A DNA stretch of 64,000 bases, taken from the NCBI GenBank assembly GCA_020064725.1, contig JAGTWJ010000019.1, positions 1,302,001 to 1,366,000 of the forward strand. Direction: 5' to 3'. The notes under the pieces were generated by a model. The model saw only the letters and a program-made list of their open reading frames with translations. It was not told the DNA's origin and searched no databases. This DNA comes from Drechslerella dactyloides. Its lineage: Eukaryota; Ascomycota; Orbiliomycetes; Orbiliales; Orbiliaceae. The translations under genes were made by a program, and so were the position numbers. The stretch's first letter is position 1, and every line of letters begins with the position of its first letter. This document shows positions 47,298 through 58,921 of this stretch, piece by piece.

Positions 47298-48733
47298 CTA
47301 AAGCTTCGCTGGAAGCACTGGAAGCACCTTCGGGGCGAAATCCTGTGGGATTCTTATCATCGGAGGGAAAGTCTGCTTGTACGCCTCATCCTTCTCCTTC
47401 CACGCCTTGACCTGTCGCAGCAGATACTCCGCAGCAACTCCAGCTACACACCACCGCGCATCCTACAATCAGCAAAACGACTCCGTCAACCCACACGGAT
47501 GTAGGGATATCTCTTACCGGATTCGCTCGGTCTCTCAAGCGGCACGAGGTGCCCCGCATCCACAAAGTGCATCTCGCACGGCTGCGGGGTGGCCTCCATC
47601 TTCAGCTCATTGTTATTCGCCCAGTTGACCACGCTCTTCTTGCCCTGGATATAGCACACGGGGATCGTCATGTCGCCGAGCCACCGGAACATATCCTTCG
47701 GATCTATCCGTTCCCTATCCGCGTACCGCCAGAACGTGAACACCTCCTGATGCTTCGTCGTCGTCAGCGTGACGGCGTTCGCGCCGCCCTCGACGGCCGA
47801 GACATCCGGGTACAGCGCCGTCGGAACTTGTCGGAGACCCATGTCCATGTGCTGGAGGAAGACGTCCTCGTCCCACGTCTGGTAGTACGGCCTGCTGCGG
47901 AAGAACTTGACGGCTCGTTCGCGCGAGGGCCAGATGTCGAGCCGGCGCGCGGACATTGCCGCCGGATTGGCGGCCGACGGGAAGGCGTTCGTGGGCGAGA
48001 TGACGGGGTCGATACCGATGACGCAGGACATGAGAGACGGGTGCATGAGCGACAGGCGGAACAGCTGGGCGCCGCCCATCGAGTGGCCGATGCCAGCGAC
48101 GGGGCGGACGATGTCGTTGGGGAAGTGCTGGATGAGGGACAGCAGGTCCCGCGTATGGTCAAACCAGCTTACTGCAGCGTCGATATCATACAGTATTAGC
48201 ATCGAATGGAAAGCAAGAGCCATGCTGCTGCTACCAAGCTACGTACCGTCGCCGCCTAGCTTGTTTTCGTTCAGGACGCCGGATTCGCCCTGGCAGTACA
48301 TCTCGGCGATGAAGATGCCGCGGATTTTACCACCGAGTTCCTCGTATTCCAGCGTCAGATATTCGAGAAACGGTTCGTACATCTCCTACAGGCCCCGCAA
48401 CCAGTCAACCACAGTACACACCACCTATCCTCCATTACTTCCCTTTTCTCGGTTTAAAAATATCGAAGGACATGAACACACCTTGTGGAACCCGTTCGCA
48501 TGCGCCATGATGAGCGTCAGATCCCCAGCTTTCGGCTCGGGATTCGACACGGGACGGTAGTGGTTGACGACAATATGCAGCTTGTCATCCTCATCCCGAA
48601 CACCGCGGGGGTACTCGCGGAACGGGAACGCCGGAATGATATGTTTCTCGACATTCAACACGCCCTTCCCCGTCGTGTACGGGCCCTGCTTCAACAGAAG
48701 CTCCTTCATCGCTCGCATTTCGTCCGCGTCCAT
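47298..48733 (-). CDS. Peroxisome-targeted alpha/beta hydrolase (Lpx1-like), with an apparent frameshift in exon 2
   Basis: Proposed exons (minus strand) 48482-48733, 48247-48387, 47518-48171 and 47298-47443, about 397 residues. The alpha/beta hydrolase core shows IMAHANGF (oxyanion strand), the nucleophile elbow GIGHSMGGAQ with its Ser, FVDAGHLVPLE with the catalytic His, and a late acidic region. The last three residues are AKL, a PTS1 peroxisomal signal. The family includes yeast lipase Lpx1 and hydrolases found in some fungal secondary-metabolite clusters; here the neighbours are housekeeping genes. Exon 2 starts in a good frame (EMYEPFLEY), then hits a stop after (AT)3 at 48359-48364. 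The rest of exon 2 reads well two bases out of phase. An upstream ATG at 49006 in the same frame would add 91 Arg/Ser-rich residues and may be leader sequence. Either a pseudogene or a sequencing indel is possible. Confidence 0.72.
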
Positions 48734-49755
48734 CGTGCTGGCGCTCGCGGTCGTGTGACGCAGGCTGCTGCTGCTGCTGTGTATCGTCGCACGGGTAGAC
48801 GTCGCACAACGCAGCCGAGACCGAACTGCGACGTTGGATTTCTCGAATGCGAAAAGCCGGGCGCCGGTCGTCGCGAGGGCCGAGTTTACGTTTGTCGGGC
48901 GAGACGGGCACGGGCGGCAAGAAGCGATGGTTGAACAGCGTCGTCGAAATTGAAACAGTCCAGCCGGTATACGTACAGCAGCGCCGTGGGATCGAAGAAG
49001 GGCCATCTAGGTACTTATTAAGTCAAGAACGGAACTGCGACGAAGGTATGCATATCCCGATGGGTCTCCCCTGCTCGTAGCGCCCGTTGATTGCTGGAGC
49101 TCTTGCGGACGGACTGGCAGGCTGGGGACGTGACATCTGCCGAAAGGGCGCCCGACTCAACCGAGGCTATTTCCCACAGCGTGGGGAGGACCGAAATCAA
49201 ACACGCACGCAACAAGCTTTCTAGCTAAGTAATTTGACCCGCGAAGCGAGGTATGTGACCACCACTTCGACCTTACCGTGCTGAGGAATTCGTCAGGCGA
49301 TGCTGAGAGATCTCCAGTCGAAAGCCTGGGAGCCTACGATGCAATCGCTGATTGAGCCCTCTGATCTCACCGGAAATTTTGAAAAATTGGAATGTTGGAA
49401 ACAGGCAGACAGCAGTTGTAGTTTGGGATTCCTGAGATACATCGCCTGACCTTGCATAAAACGCACACAATTATGTAAAACCGTTGAACTTCGTGATCAC
49501 TGCAAAAACGCCAGCCCAATGTATAGTGCCGCCACTGCTGAAAGACGTCATTAGATACAAAAGTGAACTTGCTATACAGACGTCCTACACTCTACGATAT
49601 GATTCGATACGACATACTATCTACGGCTTGCGTGCGACCCTCTACTACTGCTAGTATGTGCCGCTCTAAACACCAATGCGCTCGCTCGAATGAAACCTCC
49701 ACATGCGTATACACACAATGTCTCCGATATGAATCTCAAGTATGCAATAAACATC
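48734..49755. other. Hydrolase upstream region and IML2 downstream region
   Basis: Holds the optional N-terminal extension of the hydrolase (48734-49006, open but compositionally biased), its promoter, and the IML2 3' untranslated region. No further gene seen. Confidence 0.4.
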
Positions 49756-52700
49756 CTACGCTGGCATAGCCGGCTTTTCCGCCTCCTGTGACTGCCGTAT
49801 CACTTCCAGGGCTGTCGTCGCCCGGACACCGAGCCTGTTCACCCCATATATTAGCTTACCGACGGCCATAATTTGTATGAATGCGTGGTGCCGTAATCCT
49901 CAACTCACCGGTTATCCAGCTCGTAGCTCTCCCATCCTGCACATCTGTTCAAGTACTCTGTAATCTTCGCGGCCTCCTTGATGCCGGATTCCGCCCAAAT
50001 CACCGCCGCCATTTCGTAATGCGCCGATGGAGCTAGATTTTCCACGATCGTTGCGTCAGCATTCCGATATGTCAAAATTTGTGACCGATACTCCAGCGCT
50101 GTTGACAGCTAGTATGTAGGTATATACTTACCAACCCAGTCTTCGCCCTTCAGCAGGTTCTTGTCGACTGGAATGACATCCTGCTCGAGAATCTTCCTCG
50201 ATCGCGGCAGATCGCCCTGATGTCTGGCCAGAACGGCCTTCATGAACGACAGCAGCACCTTCTCGTCGACCTCTGTGATGCACGACTTGGGCTTGCCGCC
50301 GTCTTTCGGGGGCTGCCATTCCAGCACGCCGACGGAAATTTCGATATATGCTGGATTCATCCGCGCATAGCCATCTGGTTGGATAATTTTCACCGTTAGC
50401 ATCAAAGCGCGCAACGTGCGGTGGGCGAGATTGGACATTAGGGGAACATCAATCGGATGATGGATGAATGCTTACTCCACAGATATATCATCTCCTCGAC
50501 GGGGCTGACGCCGACAGCCTCGACGAGCGAGCATTTCCGCGAGCTCGCAAACTTCTGCCATTTCTTAACCTTGCGGTCCGCAAAGACCTCAAGCGGCAGC
50601 GCCCGGGCCATGAACTTCTTCTTGCCCAGGTTTGTCGCGACCTTGAGGAGGTGCTCCTGTGCCTTTTTGGAGTATTCCTCAGCCTTGGCGCGGTCTGTCG
50701 TGACGGTGTCGCGGTACAGCTCGACATAGCAGCTGCCTGCGATGCTGTAAGGTTGTCAGCGGGGTTCGTTCGCACTGCAAGTGGGAGGGTGGGGGCGTTA
50801 ACTTACTATAGGTACATTGCGTCCGACCAACTGTTCAGGTCCACGAGCTATGAAGCCGTTAGCGGGTGTCTTGGGGAATTGATGGCTGAGTGGTATATCC
50901 TACGTGAACGAATAGCTCTGCCGCGTGCTCGTAGTTGTGCATGCACATCGCATCCCTAGTTGTGAATTAGCATCACTCTTGTGTGCACTCGCGGTATCAA
51001 CTGCACTTACAATGCCTTCTCGAAGACGCATATCGCCTCGATTTGTCTGTATCCCATATTAGCCATTTCCGCCACCTAGACTATATGGCGGTGCGGCCAA
51101 ACATACTTCATCTGCGGCTTTCGCTCGAACTCCAGCAATCTCACGGCGGACTCGAGGTCTTTCCGCTGCGAACACATCCGCGCCTCCTCCAGTATCCACA
51201 GCGGGCTGTTGGGATACTTCTCCCGATATGCGAATAGCAGCGCCTCGCATTTCCGCTTCGGCACACCGCCCTTCGTTTCGTCCGTCTGGACGATGTCGCA
51301 GTATTCGAGGATGTTGTAGTATGTGAGCAGTATCAGCGCCGCGAGGGCGCCGTGCGAGTTCATCATGTTGGCGGACTCCCAGAGACGTTCGATACCTTTC
51401 CGGCGATCTGTAACCCGCACGCCAATCGTTAGCAGGTTGTTTGGCGCGCATGCGAGGAATAATCATAACCGGATGTGAGGACCGACCTCCGTGGAACCCG
51501 AGAATCGATAGCAACTTCGACATCGCTGGCGGAATCATCCCGATGAACAGCAGCAATGTCCCGTAGCACAAATTCCCGCCGCTTTCAATATACTCGTCCA
51601 CAGCATTGGGAAACCTCACGGACGCCGCATCGCCGTGTGCAGGCACATTCAGCAACCGCTGCTGACTCCTCGGCGCCGCAACCGCGCCCTTCGTCAGATT
51701 TCCTACAGACCCGTTCGCGGAGCTGGTGATGCTGCCGTTCAAGCTGCCATTCAAGCTGCCGTTCAGGCTACCATTCGCGCTGCCGTTGGCGCTACCGGTC
51801 AAGTTCTTCATCTTGGTAGCCTTGACCTCCTCGATGACCTTGCTGATGCCCTCGAGGGTCTTGAATGCGCTGCGCATCTTGTAGAACGCCTTCATCGCTT
51901 CCACGATGGATTCGGAGAGGACGCCGATTACGGCGGCCATGAGCTGGGCTTCGGCGTTGGCGAGCGCGAATTCGGTGCCGGCGGGGTATGAGGAGGTGCT
52001 GCGCGGCGAGCGGACGGCGGAGCGCTGGGCGTTGTGGGCGGCTGCTTCGGCGGCGTTGAGGGTGTCGCCGGCTGCATGGCGGATCGAATGATTATATTAG
52101 CACTAATATCTAGACTATGATCTCGTACGTATCGCTGTATCGTGCGGTCCGATTGTTGTGGATATGCGTGGGTGTGACGCGGGATGGGAGCACGAACCCT
52201 CCTTCATGACTGCCTGCTCAAAGCCGGCCGCGGATCGAATGAAACCTATCGCGCCAGTACCCAGCTAGATATCCCCACGACACGGTTAGCTTGGAGTCAG
52301 CCATGCATATTCAAGTGGAAAACGCCAGGTTCATCCGGTATATGGTTACCTTATTCCACGGCGACGTGCTTATGCAGTCCAGCTCGGACTCCGCGGCCTC
52401 CAGATTGTCGTCCATAACATGATCCATAGCTGCCACCCATGTGTTAGAATATCCTTCTGGTCACCGTGATATCAATTCCACTCGAGTGATCGATCGATCG
52501 TGTGCACGCGGATGAGACGAACGAATATGGGTCGACTGGCATACCTCTCAGAACCATGATGACTGTCCGATCAGCACCAGTTAGTATATTCATACTCAAA
52601 TCGACCGACGATGTAGATAGTATAAGGAAGCGGTCGACGCGAAATAGCAAGGTGGATAAACATACTATCAGCCTGTTCGTCAAGTCCAGATAGCGAGATG

Positions 52701-52816
52701 GACGACTCGGTGCGCGCGGGCTGAGGCGGAGCTTTGGGCGTCGCCGCCGGCGCCGGCGATGCGGCGCGGCTGGAGAACCACGACGACTTGAACATTGTTT
52801 TCGATGGTTTCGCCAT
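49756..52816 (-). CDS. IML2: Iml2/TTC39-family protein (outer membrane / inclusion-body clearance)
   Basis: Thirteen exons (minus strand): 52666-52816, 52545-52562, 52350-52429, 52198-52264, 51487-52071, 51107-51407, 51011-51046, 50904-50955, 50807-50847, 50476-50744, 50132-50374, 49909-50032 and 49756-49834, giving 681 residues. Yeast Iml2 is a cytosolic and mitochondrial-outer-membrane protein that works with lipid droplets in clearing protein inclusions. Family features seen: AMDHVMDDNLEAAESEL after a Ser-rich N-terminus, GTEFALANAEAQLMAAVIGV, the hydrophobic GNLCYGTLLLFIGMIPPAMS, LALLILLTYYN-like helices, FAYREKYPNSPLWILEEARM, and TPR-like repeats from about 430 to the end. An 18-nt second exon is required to keep phase and gives MVLRAMDHVMDD. 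A GS(L/A)N repeat sits in the variable loop. Each splice was checked for phase. Confidence 0.88.
51731..51796 (-). repeat. 12-bp minisatellite encoding GS(A/L)N repeats in IML2
   Basis: About five imperfect 12-bp units encode Gly-Ser-Ala/Leu-Asn in a loop between two conserved helical parts of IML2. The units differ at synonymous and Ala/Leu positions. It is an N-x-S-like pattern, but the protein is expected to be cytosolic, so glycosylation is unlikely. Confidence 0.85.
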
Positions 52817-54525
52817 GTGTCCGGTTGAAGGTGCGGGTGATTATGGTAATGGTTTATTCCTCCACTCAGCCAGAACGTTGAACTGGCGACCTGACTCGAC
52901 CGTTGTATCCCTAGTTGTCGATATCTAGGTATCTTCCGCCACCCACGGTTAGCAACGTTGAAATGCCTGCAGGCGGGTGTATTTGATGCATGTATGTGCA
53001 GAATACAGCTGCACGGATAGATCCTGCGAGTGCGCAGTCGACGGTCGTACCTGAGTGTGTGCGCTGCGTGCTGTTCAGCCTTGTGTTCGTTTGTTGTATT
53101 TTCTGCGGCAGTCGGGCCAATGAGAGAGAAGTCGAGATGCGGTCGAAATTCCAAAAGGCGGTCCCGACGTCAGACGTCATTCATATACTACGTCTGAGAA
53201 GCACATTCGCTATTAGCAACCAACGTCAAACAGAAGTAAGAAAGTAAGCAAGCAAGCATTATAACCTCGCTTGATTTCGACGGAACTGACTAGATGAAAT
53301 TGAATAAAAGAAAATAAAAAAAACCTGCACGGGCAGAGAGAAACCAACCAAGCAGGCAAGATCGATGCAAGAGGTCAGTATGTAATGTGCACTGGACGGA
53401 GAGTCGAATTGATCACGAAAAGGCACTATGAGAAAGAGAAGGGAGCAGCCGTCCGACCGGGCTACAGATGCTAGATAAGGGCAGCGGGCAGCGGGCCACT
53501 GGACAGGTCCACCCGAAAATCGACGGACGGTGGCCTCCAAGACGGACAGCCGTGCAGCAGTCGCAGCAGCTGAAGATTACACTCGCTGACGTTACTAATA
53601 CGCTATGCCTGTATCCTGATCCGATAGCCCTACCTGGTGCTGGGATCTTGGACACTTGGTGCCAGTGTGTGTGATGTGTAATGTGTAATTGTAGACCGTG
53701 TGCGGTCCGTGTGCGCCCAATTGACGCCCGGCTGTACTTTGTGCTTGTATTTGCCTCGCGCTCTCCATGGATCCGGTCCACCATTGCATTTGCTACTTAC
53801 TTTTGATATCCATCTGTACATGTCCGCCCCGTGATATGCGAGCGCTGAAATTGAACGAGAATGCAGAAAACAGTCGTGTGGACGGACGCTTCCGGCAAAC
53901 GATATATGTGACTCCGAATACGAGTCCAGTCGCCCTCGCGAGAAATTTATGCCAGGGAAGCGCCCGGATGTTCGTCCTTCCAGACTTCCAGACTTCCATC
54001 CGCCAGGGCTGTGCATGGCCACCGGACGGAATGCTCGCCAGACGAGACGCCCAGCTTACGTCCGTCCCCTTCGCCAGCAGCGTCATGCCGTCAGCCAGAT
54101 GCCTGCTCGCCCGTCGAACAAACGACGGCTCGGCGGCCGGGGGCAAAATAACTAGCTGGATCCGGGCCAGTCGGTCTTTCCCACCGCCCGCTTGCGAATT
54201 AAGCCTCCGTTCGCCATGGCATTCAACCCTGCTGCGCCCGTTAACGCCGACCGGCGAACACGTGCTGCGCTAACTTACTTGGTATCGCTTGGTTGCTGTG
54301 CTTTGCGTCGTTGGGTGATAACTAGTAGTTTAGAGCTGTGCGGGCCGTGGTTAGCTGTAGTGGGGACTCGTTCAAGTTAACGCCTCACCTCCACGCGTCT
54401 CCATCAATCAACCCGCAACCTCCCATCACCGCAGCACACACGCACGTCCATCCATACACACATACATCCGGCCGCGGACACCCCGATATTACACCCGCAC
54501 ACTCAACATCACATCCCACCCCGCC
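52817..54525. other. Divergent 1.7-kb spacer between IML2 and SEM1
   Basis: No gene called; should contain both promoters. A CACGTG occurs near 54258, about 270 bp upstream of SEM1. Small open frames on both strands overlap and have no recognisable content. Confidence 0.45.
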
Positions 54526-55119
54526 ATGTCATCGAAAGACGCAGCCGCCGCCGCCAAGTCGTCCGGCAAGCCCGAGGACACGAAGGACCCCAAGACCGTC
54601 AAGAAGATGCTCGAGGAGGACGACGAGTTTGAGGACTTCCCCGCCGAAGGTACCCGCCCGCATCGCCACCCCCCGTAATCTAATTCGATCGAATCGAATC
54701 CGAAGCCACATCGTCCGATCCAATCTCCTCCACGCGTCCACCGGAGATGAAGAGCTCTATCTCGCACCGACGTGAATGACTACGGACATCGACTGATGCT
54801 AACGACGGTGCTGTAGAATGGGAAGAGGACGAGACGGAGGTGCCCCCCGGCAGCGGCAAGGCGAATCTGTGGGAGGAAAGCTGGGACGACGACGACCTGA
54901 GCGAGGACTTTTCAAAGCAGTTGAAGTGCGTCTCTCCCCCGCCCACCTTCAATCTCCCTGCAAACGATACTCTCCTCTCTGCTGCTCTACTCTACTCTCC
55001 TCTACATCTCAATTTCCGATGAAGAAACGCAATACACAGCTAGCTAATCATCACGCTGCAACAGAGAGGAGCTGAAAAAGGTCGAGGCGCAGAAGGCTAG
55101 CGGCGAAATGCAACGGTAG
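54526..55119 (+). CDS. SEM1: Proteasome lid and TREX-2 subunit Sem1 (DSS1)
   Basis: Three exons, 54526-54649, 54817-54925 and 55065-55119, give 95 residues, close to yeast Sem1. Sem1/DSS1 is a small disordered acidic protein that stabilises the 19S lid of the 26S proteasome, joins the TREX-2 mRNA export complex, and in other eukaryotes binds BRCA2. The two acidic-aromatic binding motifs are clear: EEDDEFEDFPAEEWEEDE (about residues 30-48) and NLWEESWDDDDLSEDFSKQL (about 59-78), followed by the C-terminal helix. The first exon is Ala/Lys-rich. Both introns (167 and 139 nt) are longer than the exons around them and split codons within the acidic motifs. None of the exons would be found by length alone. 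Confidence 0.94.
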
Positions 55120-55688
55120 AAAACACCCCTCGCGGAAAGAAGGAAGCCCCGTCGATATCCACACCATACCATACTGCACCGCTGCAGACACAGTCCTATA
55201 TAACCGGCGGGAACGCCGTACGCGTAGTCTTGGGCGTGGTACGATATATCTGTCCTGTCTCTTGCGTCGTGATTTCAGAATGCGTGTATGTATCTAGTAC
55301 GCAGGCTACGACCGGGATGACATAGCAAGCATGCATCATACGACCTTGGAATAGAATCTAGATTTACACACACAAATCTACATATAACATTTACGACGGT
55401 ATAGGGTTGGGACAGCCATGATGGTTTGAAGCCATCGCGATATCGACGTTACCACACTGTGTACTCATGATTGTATTAACGCTCCCGGTCCCGCAATACA
55501 CAATAACGACTGAACCGGATCCGAACGATCCGCCTCTGCGAATACAGTAATACCCAATTAGAGGTTACTAGACAGCGAGCTCGTATGTCTGCACAGCCAA
55601 CGAAACAGCAGCGACGGCAACAAAAAAAATAAGCATCGCTACCGGTTAAGCTTTCCCTCCATCGCCGTTCAAACGGATGTATGAAAAC
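55120..55688. other. Tail-to-tail spacer between SEM1 and PGK1
   Basis: 570 bp of 3' flanking sequence for both genes. Nothing else recognised. Confidence 0.45.
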
Positions 55689-57431
55689 TTACGCCTTCTC
55701 CTGAAATCCGAAAAACACACCGTCAGCCATGCAAGGCGCTGTTGAATACAGCCAGCGGCGGTTGGGAGGTCGAAGCGGCACTCACCGAGAGAGCAACGAC
55801 ACCAGGGAGCTCCTTTCCTTCGAGCAGTTCCAAAGAGCTAACCATAACGTTAGAAAATTACTTGTAAGGGGACTTGGAATGGGCACTTACGCGCCACCGC
55901 CGGTCGATACGTGGCTGAGCTGGTCCTCGACGCCATACTTGGCCGCAACAGTCGCCGTGTCGCCGCCGCCGATAATCACAATCTTGCCTGCTTTCGCGCC
56001 CGCGACAGCCGCGTCCAAACTGTGTATTTGTTAGCGTATTGAATGCATTCGCTCTATACAGCTGGTGGGAGACTTACGTCGCCTTGGTTCCCTTTGCGAA
56101 GGCATCGAATTCAAACACACCAGTAGGGCTAACATTGTCAGCTGAAATATCCCGTAACTACTAAGCAGTGGACAACGTACCCGTTCCATAGGATGGTCTT
56201 CGACTCGTTGATCGCCTTCTCGAATAGCTTGACCGACTTCTCGCCGCAGTCCAGCCCTAGCCAGCCGTCCGGAACGCCGTCCTCATCAGTGGCGTAGCCG
56301 GTTTTCGCGTCCGCCGAAAAGCTGTCGGCGGTGATGTAATCGATGGGCAGGACGACCTCGACGTTGTGCTGCTTCGCCTTTTCCATCAGGCCGGCGACCT
56401 TCTCGGAGCCCGCCTCGTCGAACAGCGACTTGCCAATCTTGACGTTGTAGAGGGTCTTCTTGAAGGTGAAGGCCATTCCGCCGCAGATGATCAACTTGTT
56501 GACCTTGGGGAGCAGGTTGTCGATGAGCTGGATCTTGTCGGAGACCTTGGCGCCGCCGAGGATGGCGAGGAAGGGCTTCTCCGGGTTCTCGAGCGCCTTT
56601 GCAAAGTACTCGAGTTCCTTCTTGACGAGGAAGCCGGAGGCCTTTTGCGGGAGGGCGACGCCGACCATGGAGCTGTGCGCGCGGTGGGCGGTTCCAAAAG
56701 CATCGTCTGGGTGTCCGATTGTTAGGTTATGCAGTCATGCTGGAGATGGCAGGGGTGGCATTACTGATGTAGACGTCGCCGAGGGCGGTGAGGCCCTTGC
56801 GGAATGCCTCGACCTTCTCCTTGTCGGCCTTGGCCTTGTTGCCGTCCTTGTCGACGCCCTTGCCCTCCTCTTCTATGTGGAATCGCAGGTTCTCAAGCAG
56901 GAACACGGCACCTGTCGCGTTTCGTTAGCCATGATCAATCTCGTACGGTACAGCGTAGGTGAATAGGCCACGCACCGTCGGTTCCCTCGTTGACGGCCTC
57001 CTCGATCTCCTTGCCGACGCAATCGGGCAAGAATGTGACCTTCTTGTTCAGCAGCTTGCTCAGCTCCTCGGCGACGGGAGCGAGGGAGAACTTTTCGTTG
57101 ACCAGGCCGTCCGGGCGGCCGAGGTGGGACATGAGGATGACGGACTTGGCGCCATTGTCGATGGCGTACTTGATTGTCGGGAGGGCGCCAACGATACGTT
57201 GGGGGTTGGTGATTTTGAGTTCCTTGTCGAGGGGCACGTTGAAGTCGACCTGGCGTGCAATTCGTGTCAATTCAGTTCACTCCAGATGATTGCCCATAGC
57301 CAGCATATAGTAGATCGTGTGTAGCAGCAGCAGCATCGCGAAGAAGGAGGGAGTGGGGTACGTACGCGGATGAGGACCCGCTTGCCCTTGAGGTCGACGT
57401 CGGTGATGGAGAGCTTGTTGCTGAGAGACAT
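55689..57431 (-). CDS. PGK1: Phosphoglycerate kinase
   Basis: Eight exons (minus strand) 57366-57431, 56976-57249, 56765-56911, 56181-56706, 56078-56128, 55891-56019, 55786-55837 and 55689-55700 give 418 residues, the standard length. It converts 1,3-bisphosphoglycerate and ADP to 3-phosphoglycerate and ATP in cytosolic glycolysis. Signature VLIRVDFNVPLD (split by intron 1), MSHLGRPDG, AHRAHSSMVGV, ILGGAKVSDKIQLIDNLL, the hinge-region GWLGLDCGEKSV, ILWNGPTGVFEFDAFAKGT and the C-terminal nucleotide-site GGGDTATVAAKYG and STGGGASLELLEGKELPGV are all present. The last exon is 12 nt (EKA and stop). Seven introns is many for a fungal PGK gene. It is divergent from the peroxiredoxin-like gene. A TATATATAAA element lies about 140 bp upstream. 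Confidence 0.97.
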
Positions 57432-58107
57432 GGTGTCGTACGATCGATCTATCTATTCAATCCTATCGCTGCAAAGAGAGAGAAGTCCACGAGTGTGATG
57501 AGGCCGGTGCAAAGAACGATTTAAATTTCTGTCCTCGATGGAAGAAAAGGAACAGATGTCCGAACCTTACTTTATATATAACGCGAGCGAATTCGAGAAT
57601 TATCGTTGAGGGAGGGGCAGCGGCTTTGCGGTTGCGTAATAGCAGGCCGTCACCCCACCACCGGCCGCCCCGCCAACGTTGACAGCACCGGCCAATCCTT
57701 CCGACATGTGCCCGCTCGGCGTCACGCCACGCTACGTCTGAGGCTTTATTTCCCGCCAGTACGTACTTCTCAGGTAAGAGTACGTAAAACTATCGCAGTA
57801 CCAAGCGGAAGTACCACGCTGCGTGCATTAGAGACATTGAGCTTGGCCGCTGCCGGTTGTGGTGCGCCGTGCCGAGCTGCTGCAGTTGCTCTGCTCAAGG
57901 GCGTCCATCAGATCGAAAGAAAACCTCACACGTCCGCGTCCGACGCGACTGTCCTCTGTCCCTCTCATTCCTGCTCCTTTTCAGCTCCTTCATTGCTCTC
58001 TATAGATACATACTCGTCCATCGATCGATTGTAGTCGACATATACGCGACAAGAGAGAACAAGCAGCATCTGTCGACTCGAAATTACTATATCATACGAG
58101 CGCCGCA
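57432..58107. other. Divergent promoter region between PGK1 and the peroxiredoxin-like gene
   Basis: 676 bp containing the PGK1 TATA element and a pyrimidine-rich segment (57950-58020) just before the peroxiredoxin-like gene, typical of fungal leaders. No gene called. Confidence 0.5.
57571..57580 (-). promoter_or_regulatory. TATA box of PGK1
   Basis: On the minus strand the sequence reads TATATATAAA, 140 bp upstream of the PGK1 ATG. This spacing suits a highly expressed glycolytic gene with a leader of roughly 50-100 nt. Confidence 0.5.
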
Positions 58108-58921
58108 ATGTCCGCCACGCCGACCCGCGACTACGTGACCGGCACGACGCTCGCGGCGGAGATGGCCTCCTTCTCCTCGCCCGCCGAGCAGCCCGAGGTC
58201 GCCGCGCCGGTCAAAGTCGGCGACCACTTCCCAGAGTCCGAGCAGCTGCCGCAGCTGAAGGAGCTGAACGGGCGACCCGCCATGATTACCTTTCTGCGGC
58301 ACTGCGGCTGTCCCTGTACGTACCCTCTCTTCATATACCACGAGTAAACATATCCGCTAACAGGCGATTGAATATAATACAGTCGCCGAAAAGACCTTCC
58401 AGACCTTCCGCCACCTCTCAGACCTCCACCCGGACGTCCTCTTCCTCGCAATCTCCCACTCAAACCCTTCCGACACCGACGAATGGGTCGTCTCCGTCGG
58501 TGGTACCGGCGACGTGCTCGTTACGACAGATCCCGCACGCACCCTCTACGCGGCCTGGGGGCTCGGCTTCTCCTCCTTCTGGGCCAACATGGGGCCCATG
58601 ACGCTGTGGAAGGCGCTGAAGCTCGGGCAGGAGGAGCTGATATATAACCGGCCGACGAAGAGCGGGTATCGTTGGCAGACGGCGGGGAGTTTTGCCGTCG
58701 ATGCGGATGGGGTGGTGCGATGGGCGTATGTTAGCACCGGTGCTGCTGATGTTGCGAACTTCGAGGACGGGTTGAGGGCGGTGGGGAAGCCGTCGGAGGA
58801 GCTGAAGAAGAAGACGCGGCGGTCGAGCGAGCGGCGGTCAATCGACAGGCGGTCAAGCGACCAGCGGCGGTCGGGGGAGCAGCAGTCGGGCGAGCAACAG
58901 TCGAGCGAGCAGCAGGGGTAG
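58108..58921 (+). CDS. Peroxiredoxin-like protein (AhpC-TSA_2 family)
   Basis: Two exons, 58108-58315 and 58383-58921, give 248 residues. The thioredoxin fold covers about 35-205: VKVGDHFPESEQLPQLKELN, the active-site strand-helix FLRHCGCPFAEKTF (split by the 67-nt intron after the second Cys-Pro), LFLAISHSNPSDTDEWV, DPARTLYAAWGLGFSSFWAN and TAGSFAVDADGVVRWAYVS. Family members are presumed thiol-dependent antioxidant enzymes; the substrate is unknown. The likely peroxidatic Cys is the second Cys of the CGC pair (C68), just before Pro-Phe-Ala. The last ~40 residues are a low-complexity tail of RRS and EQQS units. It is transcribed away from PGK1. Confidence 0.85.
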
